Shown piece by piece: positions 27,340-34,078 of a stretch of DNA of 64,000 bases (position 1 is the stretch's first letter; the number at the start of each line of letters is the position of its first letter). The notes under the pieces are model-generated. The model saw only the letters and a program-made list of their open reading frames with translations, made no database searches and had not been told where the DNA came from. The stretch lies in NCBI RefSeq assembly GCF_038958875.1, contig NZ_CP152407.1:2239501-2303500 (forward strand), written 5' to 3'. Source of the stretch: Acidovorax sp. FHTAMBA. GTDB taxonomy: Bacteria; Pseudomonadota; Gammaproteobacteria; Burkholderiales; Burkholderiaceae_C. The position numbers were made by a program, and so were the translations under genes.

Positions 27340-28809
27340 TCAGGCCATCGCGGGCGTAGCCACGTAGTCACTGGAATCGGTGCTCTGGTAGTTGAAGCTG
27401 ATCTCGCCCCAGGTATCGAGCGCGGCCTTGAGCGGGCTGCAGTGCTGCGCGGCCTGCTTCAGGATGGTCGGGCCTTCCTCCAGCAGGTTGCGGCCCTCGT
27501 TGCGCGCTTTCACCATGCATTCCAGCGCGACGCGGTTGGCCACCGCGCCGGCCTGGATGCCCATGGGGTGGCCGATGGTGCCGCCGCCAAACTGCAGCAC
27601 CACGTCGTCGCCGAAGAGGTCGATCAGCTGGTGCATCTGGCCGGCGTGGATGCCGCCCGAAGCCACGGGCATGACCTTCTTCAGGTCGGCCCAGTCCTGG
27701 TCGAAATAGAGGCCACGTGGCAGATCGGTCTTGGTGTAGCTGTCGCGACAGACGTTGTAGTAGCCCTGCACCGTGAGCGGGTCGCCTTCGAGCTTGCCGA
27801 CCGCGGTGCCGGTGTGCAGGTGGTCGCAGCCCGCCAGGCGCAGCCACTTGGCGATCACGCGGAAACTCACGCCGTGGTTCTTCTGCCGCGTGTAGGTGCC
27901 ATGGCCCGCACGGTGCATGTGCATAATCATGTCGTGCTTGCGGCACCAGTTCGCCATGCTCTGGATGGCGGTGTAGCCAATGACCAGATCCACCATCACG
28001 ATGACCGAGCCCAGTTCTTTCGCGAACTCGGCGCGCTCGTACATGTCTTCCATCGTGGCGGCGGTTACGTTCAGGTAGCTGCCTTTCACTTCACCGGTCT
28101 CGGCGCTGGCCTTGTTCACCGCGTCCATCACGAAGAGGAAGCGGTCGCGCCAATGCATGAAAGGCTGCGAGTTGATGTTCTCGTCGTCCTTCATGAAATC
28201 GAGCCCGCCCTTGAGGCCTTCGTACACCACGCGGCCGTAGTTGCGGCCCGAGAGGCCCAGCTTGGGCTTGGTGGTGGCGCCCAGCAGCGGGCGGCCGAAC
28301 TTGTCCAGCCGTTCGCGCTCGACCACCAGGCCGGTCGGCGGGCCTTTGAAGGTTTTCACGTAAGCCACCGGGATGCGGATGTCTTCCAGGCGGGCGGCCT
28401 TCAGCGGCTTGAAGCTGAACACGTTGCCAATCAGGCTCGCCGTCATGTTGGCGATGGAGCCTTCTTCGAACAGGATCAGGTCGTAGGCCACCCAGGCAAA
28501 GTACTCGCCCGGGCGGTTGGGCACCGGCTGCACCTTGTAGGCCTTGGCGCGGTAGCTGTCGCAGGCGGTCAGTCGGTCGGTCCACACCACCGTCCAGGTG
28601 GCGGTGCTCGATTCGCCGGCCACAGCGGCGGCGGCTTCTTCGGGGTCCACCCCGTCCTGCGGGGTGATGCGGAACAGGCACAACGTGTCCGTGTCCTTGG
28701 GCACGTAATCGGGCATCCAGTAGCCCATTTGCTTGTACTTGAGCACGCCTGCGCTGTAGCGCTTTTTGGCGTCCTTGATCTCGGTGGAACCTACGGGGGC
28801 GTTGCTCAT
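27340..28809 (-). CDS. cbbL: RuBisCO large subunit (form IC)
   Basis: A 489-residue form I red-type large subunit. The active-site stretch ATTKPKLGLS contains Lys181 and Lys183, and the carbamylated Lys207 lies in GLDFMKDDENINSQPF. The loop-6 region (SGGIHAGQMHQ) and the HTGTAVGKLEGD motif are intact. I place the start at 28809 (MSNAPVGST) because its GGAG lies 7 bases upstream; the in-frame ATG at 28821 overlaps that Shine-Dalgarno. It is the first gene of the operon. Confidence 0.97.
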   Translation of the reverse strand: MSNAPVGSTEIKDAKKRYSAGVLKYKQMGYWMPDYVPKDTDTLCLFRITPQDGVDPEEAAAAVAGESSTATWTVVWTDRLTACDSYRAKAYKVQPVPNRPGEYFAWVAYDLILFEEGSIANMTASLIGNVFSFKPLKAARLEDIRIPVAYVKTFKGPPTGLVVERERLDKFGRPLLGATTKPKLGLSGRNYGRVVYEGLKGGLDFMKDDENINSQPFMHWRDRFLFVMDAVNKASAETGEVKGSYLNVTAATMEDMYERAEFAKELGSVIVMVDLVIGYTAIQSMANWCRKHDMIMHMHRAGHGTYTRQKNHGVSFRVIAKWLRLAGCDHLHTGTAVGKLEGDPLTVQGYYNVCRDSYTKTDLPRGLYFDQDWADLKKVMPVASGGIHAGQMHQLIDLFGDDVVLQFGGGTIGHPMGIQAGAVANRVALECMVKARNEGRNLLEEGPTILKQAAQHCSPLKAALDTWGEISFNYQSTDSSDYVATPAMA

Positions 28810-28849
28810 GTGTTGCTCCAAAAAGTGAGGTTTGTCTGGGGTGGAGCGG

Positions 28850-28878
28850 ACTTTAAATTTGGGTGTAAATAAAGTAAA
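28850..28878 (-). promoter_or_regulatory. Putative sigma-70 promoter of the cbb operon
   Basis: Read on the minus strand there is a TTTACT (-35, 28873-28878) and a TAAAGT (-10, 28850-28855) with exactly 17 bases between. Each matches consensus at 4 of 6 positions, as expected for an activator-dependent promoter. Transcription would begin near 28843, about 34 bases before the cbbL start. This is prediction only. Confidence 0.5.
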
Positions 28879-28916
28879 TTCACGATTTCTTGAATTTCGA
28901 TTAAGGTTTTACTTAA
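28860..28916. promoter_or_regulatory. Putative CbbR operator between cbbL and cbbR
   Basis: The intergenic region is distinctly AT-rich compared with its surroundings. It contains a clear inverted repeat TTAAG-N6-CTTAA (28901-28916), which fits the LysR-type T-N11-A pattern and overlaps the cbbR ATG, and a weaker one around GTGTAAAT...AAATTCAC (28863-28883). The strong repeat is centred about 65 bases upstream of the predicted cbbL start point, the usual recognition-site position for CbbR. Binding at the cbbR start codon also suggests self-repression. Confidence 0.55.
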
Positions 28917-29857
28917 TGAAGAACGCCACCTTCCGGCAATTGCGCGTGTTCAGCGAGGTGGCGCGCCACCTCAGCTTTGCGCGGGCGGCGCAGGTGCTGC
29001 ACCTCACCCCGCCGGCGGTGACGATGCAGATCAAGGAGCTGGAAGGGCACGTGGGCATGCCCCTGTTCGAGCGCAACGGCCGCAAGGTGGCGCTGACCAC
29101 CGTGGGCGAGTACATGCTGGTTTATGCGCGCAAGATGCTGGCCACGCTCAAGGATGCAGAAGACGCCGCGGCCCGACTACAGAAACTGGAGACCGGCACT
29201 CTGGTGATCGGCATGGTGAGCACGGCGAAATACTTTCTGCCGCATCTCTTGGCTGAGTTCCGGCGCGAGCACGGCAACATCGACCTGCGTCTGGCAGTGA
29301 GCAACCGCGAACAACTGGTGAAGATGCTGCACGCCAACGAGGTGGACATCGCCATCATGGGCCGCCCGCCCAAGGAACTGGCCACGCGCGCCGAGCCGTT
29401 TGCTGCGCACCCGCACGTGTTCGTGGCACCGGTCGATCACCCGCTGGCGCTGGCGGCCCAGATGCCCGCAGCTCTGCTCAAGGAATACGACTTCATCGTG
29501 CGTGAGCAGGGTTCCGGCACACGCGCCGCGCTGGAGAAGTTTTTGCTCAGCGAGCACGTCGAGTTGCGCGTGATCATGGAAATGGCCAGCAACGAGACCA
29601 TCAAACAGGCCGTGATGGCCGGCATGGGTCTGAGCTTCTTGTCGCTGCATACCGTGGGGCTGGAGCTGAACAGCCGGCTGCTGACGGTGCTGGACGTGGA
29701 AGGTGCTCCGGTGGTGCGCGCCTGGAACGTAGTGCACACCTTGTCCAAGCTGCTGTCTCCAGCTGCCGAGGCCTTTCGCTACTTCGTGTTGGAGCGGGGT
29801 GAGAGCTACCTGGCAGAGAACTTCCCTGCATCGTTCTCTGGGATGAATGCGGGCTGA
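28916..29857 (+). CDS. cbbR: CbbR, LysR-type regulator of the cbb operon
   Basis: A 313-residue LysR regulator. The N-terminal winged helix-turn-helix covers residues 1-60 (TFRQLRVFSEVARHLSFARAAQVLH, then PAVTMQIKELE). The C-terminal part is the co-inducer domain (GMVSTAKYFLPHLLAEF). It is divergent from cbbL, the canonical arrangement. Start at 28916; an earlier in-frame codon at 28832 would run through the operator and is not preferred. Confidence 0.94.
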   Translation: MKNATFRQLRVFSEVARHLSFARAAQVLHLTPPAVTMQIKELEGHVGMPLFERNGRKVALTTVGEYMLVYARKMLATLKDAEDAAARLQKLETGTLVIGMVSTAKYFLPHLLAEFRREHGNIDLRLAVSNREQLVKMLHANEVDIAIMGRPPKELATRAEPFAAHPHVFVAPVDHPLALAAQMPAALLKEYDFIVREQGSGTRAALEKFLLSEHVELRVIMEMASNETIKQAVMAGMGLSFLSLHTVGLELNSRLLTVLDVEGAPVVRAWNVVHTLSKLLSPAAEAFRYFVLERGESYLAENFPASFSGMNAG

Positions 29858-29937
29858 AACGTCGTCGACCGCACTGCAGAACAGATAGAGCTCCCAAGCC
29901 GTGATCAGGTCATCGGTGATTCGCCGAACGCTGCAGT

Positions 29938-30021
29938 CGCGTCATCACCGAGTTCCAGATCCCGGCCGGCAAGGTGTACCTGTCGCCCATCATCGACTGC
30001 TTCGATGGCTTGGTCGTCAGG
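29938..30021 (+). pseudogene. IS3-family transposase fragment
   Basis: In the frame starting at 29941 the sequence reads VITEFQIPAGKVYLSPIIDCFDGLVV, recognisable as the N-terminal part of the DDE integrase core of an IS3-family OrfB (first catalytic Asp in IIDCFD). Only about 27 codons remain. The homology stops abruptly at the junction with the IstB fragment near 30021. Confidence 0.7.
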
Positions 30022-30518
30022 CGCACAACGTGGTGCTGGTGGGTGGCCCCGGCACGGGCAAGACGCATCTGGCCACGGCCATCGGCGTGGCGGGCATCAC
30101 GCGCCATGGCTCACGCGTGCGGTTTTACTCCACGGTGGACCTGGTCAACGCACTGGAGCAGGAGAAGGCCCAAGGCAAGGCAGGCCGCATCGCAGCGAGC
30201 TTGCAGCGCATGGACCTGGTCATCCTTGATGAGCTGGGCTACCTGCCCTTCAGCCAGGCAGGCGGCGCCTTGCTGTTCCACCTGCTGAGCAAGCTCTACG
30301 AGCAGACCAGCGTGATGATCACCACCAACCTGGACTTCAAGGAATGGTCCAGCGTGTTCGGCGATGCCAAGATGACCACGGCACTGCTGGATCGACTCAC
30401 GCACCACTGCCACATCGTCGAGACGGGCAACGAGTCCCACAGGTTCATGCACAGCACAGCCGTGGCCAAGAAACGCATCAAGGCACGCGAACAGGCCAAG
30501 AAGGCTGAGCCGTTCTGA
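30022..30518 (+). pseudogene. istB: IstB ATPase of an IS21-family element, 5'-truncated
   Basis: About 165 codons of IstB remain. The Walker A motif GGPGTGKTHLA is near the start and the Walker B region LVILDELGYLP follows, then MITTNLDFKEW and the basic C-terminus. The first 90-100 residues and the whole partner istA are missing. The open frame continues upstream to 29901 only by chance, through unrelated sequence. It cannot be an active transposition gene. Confidence 0.88.
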
Positions 30519-30716
30519 GCGGTTCAAGGGCAAGCCGCTACGGGCTTCGCCCTGCGCGGCTTACCCTCAACGGACGACCACCGAGCTCGATCACCAAGGA
30601 GACCAAAACCGACCCAAGGCACTACACTTATCCACAGCCGACCTTCACAGGTTGGCCATTAGCCCTGGCTCAAAATTCAATCGGCACGGTGGCTCAATTT
30701 TGAATCGGCGCCAACA
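30022..30716 (+). mobile_element. IS21-family element remnant with its right end
   Basis: This holds the istB fragment plus the terminal region. Near the right end there are two related copies of TGGCTCAA(A/T)(A/T)TT(C/G)AATCGG (from about 30667 and 30690), characteristic of multiple transposase-binding sites of IS21 elements. The element ends ...GGCGCCAACA at 30716; read from outside this is TGTTGGCGCC. The left end is gone, replaced at about 30021 by the IS3 fragment. Confidence 0.75.
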
Positions 30717-30928
30717 TGTAAAGTTTCCCAGTGACCAAGCTCGCGTGGAGGCGTCTGCTTGAGCTCAGCGCGCTTCTTCTTCGCCCAACGCTCCTCGGAT
30801 TCCTGCGCAATGGCGTGCAACTGATTCAGACCTTCTGGGGACTTGGCTACTTCGAACAGTTTCGCAATGGCCTCCTCGTCACCCCGGGCAGCGGCAGCGC
30901 GCAACTGAGAGAGCTTTTTCGTATTCAT
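30677..30928 (-). pseudogene. Small unknown protein gene cut by the IS21 right end
   Basis: The open frame encodes 83 residues. Residues 1-70 (MNTKKLSQLRAAAARGDEEA and onward, a charged helical protein) are native. From residue 71 the frame is inside the IS21 terminus (HVGADSKLSHRAD), so the original C-terminus is lost. I do not recognise the family. The lower GC and its position beside the integrase suggest element cargo. Confidence 0.6.
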
Positions 30929-30951
30929 AAGTGCCGCTCAAAAAAGTATCG

Positions 30952-32163
30952 CTACGCGCGTTTTCCCTCGATTCGAACCACATTGCCCGCGATACATGCG
31001 TCGAGGTAGTTGCTCCAAGCCTGCATCATTTTGACGCGAGGCTGAAGATAAAGGGCATGGTTGTACGCTGCCGAGACAGCACTCCGCTCTTGGTGCGCCA
31101 GCTGCAATTCGATATGCTGATGTGGCCAACCTTGTTCATGCAAGATCGTCGAGGCTACGCCTCGGAAACCATGGCCTGTCATTCGCCCTTTGTATCCCAT
31201 GCGATCCAGAGCGCCCAAGATGGTGTTATTGCTCATCGGCTTCTCATGGTCGCGCTCGCCAGGAAAAAGCAAGGCGCTGTGCCCAGTGAGGGTGTGGAGA
31301 CTCCGGAGCAGCGTCACCGCCTGGCTTGAGAGCGGAACGATGTGTGGAGTCTTCATCTTCATGCGCTCAGCCGGAATGTCCCAGCGAGCGGCGTCCCAAT
31401 CAATCTCTTGCCAGCGAGCGCCAATCAGCTCAGAGGTACGCACGAAGGTCATCGCCATGAGCTTGATGGCCATTCGAGTGGTGGCTGAGCCTTGGTAGAC
31501 CTCAATTTTTCGCAACAACTCTGCCAACTCCTTGGGCTCAACCCGGGCATAGTTCTCCTTTTTTCGAGATGCTAGAACGTCCGCAGGTCGAATCTCTGCG
31601 GCCGGATTTCGGGTTGCAAGGCCGTGAGCAATGGCGTACCGGAAGATCTGGCCGCAGGTTTGAAGCGCGCGTTTTGCTATGTCTAAGGCGCCCCGCTTCT
31701 CGATCTTCTTCATCATGAAAACCAACTCAGGCGTCTCGATCTCCGCCACGGGGCGAGGCCCGATGGCTGGAAACACATCCGCTTCCAGTCTGCGCCATAC
31801 GTAAGCTGTGTGGCTGTCACTGCGCGCGGCTTTCCATCCCTCGTACCAGAGCTTTGCGATTACAGCAAAAGAGTTGTCAGCGGAGAGTCGGCGAGCGATC
31901 TTCTCCGCCTTGCGCTCGGCCATCGGATCGGTGCCTGTCGCGAGAAGCTTTCGGGCTTGATCAGCCCAGTCTCGGGCTTGGGCTAGAGACACGTCCGGGT
32001 AACCCCCGAGTGCCATGAGTTTCTGCTTGCCATCAAAGCGATAGGCCCAGCGCCAGAGCTTCGAACCCTGTGGCGTGATATGGAGTTGAAGGCCGCGCCC
32101 ATCCGACACCTTGTAGAGTGTCTCGCGGGGTTTACTGGTTCGTACGGCGGTATCGGTAAGCAC
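30952..32163 (-). CDS. P4-type tyrosine integrase
   Basis: A 403-residue tyrosine recombinase with an N-terminal DUF4102-type arm-binding domain (LTDTAVRTSKPRETLYKVSDGRG). The catalytic domain includes the first Arg in FVRTSELIGARW, the HGFRG motif, His in QLAHQER and the nucleophile Tyr in SAAYNHALYL. I prefer the GTG at 32163 because AGGAGA lies 7-8 bases upstream and the reading begins like typical family members; a second GTG at 32199 lacks such a site. It lies next to the 3' end of tRNA-Ser, the usual place for the integrase of a tRNA-targeting island. GC is visibly lower than in the flanks. Confidence 0.92.
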   Translation of the reverse strand: MLTDTAVRTSKPRETLYKVSDGRGLQLHITPQGSKLWRWAYRFDGKQKLMALGGYPDVSLAQARDWADQARKLLATGTDPMAERKAEKIARRLSADNSFAVIAKLWYEGWKAARSDSHTAYVWRRLEADVFPAIGPRPVAEIETPELVFMMKKIEKRGALDIAKRALQTCGQIFRYAIAHGLATRNPAAEIRPADVLASRKKENYARVEPKELAELLRKIEVYQGSATTRMAIKLMAMTFVRTSELIGARWQEIDWDAARWDIPAERMKMKTPHIVPLSSQAVTLLRSLHTLTGHSALLFPGERDHEKPMSNNTILGALDRMGYKGRMTGHGFRGVASTILHEQGWPHQHIELQLAHQERSAVSAAYNHALYLQPRVKMMQAWSNYLDACIAGNVVRIEGKRA

Positions 32164-32251
32164 CGGGCTCTCTCCTGCTGGTAGCGGCGATACCAACACG
32201 GTTCAGCCTGAATACCCACAACGATACCAACAAGGAAGACCGGCTGTCAAC

Positions 32252-32343
32252 GGACGTATCTGAACGTCAACAAACAAAAAGCCCCGTAAATCATAGACTT
32301 ACGGGGCTTTTGAAGGGGTTTCTAGGACGTCAGTGAACGTCAA
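32252..32343. repeat. 19-base direct repeats flanking the terminator next to tRNA-Ser
   Basis: GGACGTATCTGAACGTCAA (32252-32270) and GGACGTCAGTGAACGTCAA (32325-32343) match at 16 of 19 positions, 73 bases apart and in the same direction. They lie between the integrase gene and the tRNA 3' end, where arm-type binding sites of the integrase would be expected. The role is inferred. Confidence 0.6.
32276..32311 (-). terminator. Rho-independent terminator, probably of tRNA-Ser
   Basis: A perfect 9-base inverted repeat GCCCCGTAA / TTACGGGGC has a 9-base loop. On the minus strand it is followed by TTTTT, on the plus strand by TTTT, so it can stop transcription both ways. It lies about 45 bases beyond the tRNA 3' end. 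Confidence 0.85.
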
Positions 32344-32355
32344 AGAACTGATCCA

Positions 32356-32445
<90 letters not shown>

Positions 32446-32455
32446 GAAGCCCTCG

Positions 32456-32461
32456 ATTATA
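32456..32461 (-). promoter_or_regulatory. -10 element of the tRNA-Ser promoter
   Basis: A perfect TATAAT on the minus strand lies 10 bases upstream of the tRNA 5' end. I could not find a convincing -35 element at 16-18 bases. Confidence 0.5.
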
Positions 32462-32528
32462 GCCACAGGATTGGGTGCCTACCGGTCACTGCCGGCCACG
32501 GTCTGAAAATATCGTCCGCTGTGCTATC

Positions 32529-33455
32529 TCAACCCGCTCTCTGCGATGTCTGCACCATTTTCATCGCCGAACCGATCAGTGCCGACACTTCGGTCATGTT
32601 GCTCGGGACGATGAGGGTGGTGGTCGCATCCGAGGCGACCTGGCTGTAGGCGTCCACGGCCTTTTCGGCCACCTTGAGCTGCACCGCCTGTTCGCCACCT
32701 GGCTGGCGGATGGCTGCGGCGACGCGTTCAATGGCCTGTGCGTTGGCTTCGGCCACGGCCTTGATGGATTCGGCTTCGCCCTGGGCCTTGTTGATCACAG
32801 CCTGTTTTTCGCCCTCGGAGCGGGCGATGAAGGCCTCGCGCTCGCCGGTGGCGATGTTGATCTGCTCCTGTCTGCGGCCTTCTGAGGCGGCAATCAGCGC
32901 GCGCTTCTCGCGCTCAGCGGTGATCTGCGCCTGCATTGCGTGCAGGATTTCCTTGGGCGGCGTCAGATCCTTGATTTCGTAGCGCAGCACCTTCACGCCC
33001 CAGTTCAGCGCGGCTTCGTCAATGGCCTGCACGACCTGGGCATTGATGATGTCGCGCTCTTCAAACGTCTTGTCGAGTTCCAGCTTGCCGATGACCGAAC
33101 GCAGCGAGGTCTGGGCGAGTTGCGTGACGGCCATGATGTAGTTGCTGGAGCCGTAGCTGGCGCGCATGGGGTCGGTCACCTGGAAGTACAGGATGCCGTC
33201 CACCTGCAGCTGCGTGTTGTCGCGTGTGATGCACACCTGGCTCGGCACGTCGAGCGGGATTTCCTTGAGGCTGTGTTTGTAGGCAACCTTGTCAATGAAC
33301 GGAATCAGGAAGTTCAGGCCGGGTGTCAGGGTGCCTGCGTACTTTCCCAGACGTTCCTTGACCCAGGCGTTTTGCTGGGGCACGACCTTGACCGACCGGA
33401 TCACGAAGACCAGGAAGATCACGAAGACGACGGCGGCAATGGCGGTTTTTTCCAT
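32529..33455 (-). CDS. SPFH/Band 7 membrane protein, QmcA-like
   Basis: A 308-residue stomatin-family protein. It has one N-terminal membrane anchor (residues 5-22), the SPFH core (SVKVVPQQNAWVKERLGKY through RYEIKDLTPP), a charged coiled coil with repeated GE/AE steps (170-250), and a C-terminal oligomerisation segment. Such proteins form cage-like membrane microdomains. The next gene on the same strand upstream encodes an NfeD protein, the usual partner, which supports the call. Confidence 0.92.
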   Translation of the reverse strand: MEKTAIAAVVFVIFLVFVIRSVKVVPQQNAWVKERLGKYAGTLTPGLNFLIPFIDKVAYKHSLKEIPLDVPSQVCITRDNTQLQVDGILYFQVTDPMRASYGSSNYIMAVTQLAQTSLRSVIGKLELDKTFEERDIINAQVVQAIDEAALNWGVKVLRYEIKDLTPPKEILHAMQAQITAEREKRALIAASEGRRQEQINIATGEREAFIARSEGEKQAVINKAQGEAESIKAVAEANAQAIERVAAAIRQPGGEQAVQLKVAEKAVDAYSQVASDATTTLIVPSNMTEVSALIGSAMKMVQTSQRAG

Positions 33456-33506
33456 GGAAGACCTTTTTAGTAAATAAGGAGATTGAAGGGGCCGGCCGAG
33501 GCAGGC

Positions 33507-33932
33507 TTACACGGGGTCTACCAGCAGGCGGTTGCCCACCAGCTCAGCGACGCGGTGCATGCCGGTGGAGGGCGTGACCCCGGGCCGATGGATGGCAGTC
33601 CACTGCGCCCCCCGGTATTTCACGGTGGTGGTGCCATCGGGGTTCCAGCTCTCGATCAGAATGGTCTCGCCCACATCCATGTTCACGCTGCGGTCTGCGC
33701 GTGCCGAGGGGTCTCCGGGGCGTTTCTTTTTCTGGAAGTACAGGGCCAGCACGGCGCCACCTCCCAGGGCAGCTGCAGCCACCATCTGCAGCGACAAAGG
33801 CACGCCGAGATGTGCCGCAAGGGCCCCCGCCACCAGCCCGACCGCCACCATGAGCAAATAGAACGTCCCGGTGACGAGCTCCGCGACGACCACGGCCCCT
33901 GCTGCCAGCCACCAGATGGTGGATTCCTCCAT
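33507..33932 (-). CDS. NfeD-family membrane protein
   Basis: A 141-residue protein. Two or three hydrophobic helices fill residues 5-65 (IWWLAAGAVVVAELVTG onward). A C-terminal OB-fold domain follows (GETILIESWNPDGTTTVKYRGAQW). Short NfeD proteins pair with SPFH proteins in membrane quality control. The ATG at 33932 has AAGGAG 7 bases upstream, which decides against the in-frame start at 33971. It is the first gene of a two-gene operon with the SPFH gene. Confidence 0.9.
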   Translation of the reverse strand: MEESTIWWLAAGAVVVAELVTGTFYLLMVAVGLVAGALAAHLGVPLSLQMVAAAALGGGAVLALYFQKKKRPGDPSARADRSVNMDVGETILIESWNPDGTTTVKYRGAQWTAIHRPGVTPSTGMHRVAELVGNRLLVDPV

Positions 33933-34078
33933 AGCCAACTCCTTGTTGTGATTGTGTTTAGTGCACCACATTCTGGGACAAAAGGGTTGCAGTTCAAAGG
34001 CGTGACTACGTTATTCCTTACACTTCGCGCCTATTTCGTTTTTTGGCCGGGCAGGGCACGGTTGCACGGAGGCTGCGC

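Noticed and set aside
29901..30021. N-terminal 40 residues of the IstB open frame as a real protein start
   Set aside because: These codons read the IS3 fragment and flanking DNA out of frame; IstB homology begins only at the junction near 30021.
32163..32199. Earlier GTG start for the integrase at 32199
   Set aside because: No Shine-Dalgarno upstream and the extra 12 residues are not family-like; the GTG at 32163 has AGGAGA.
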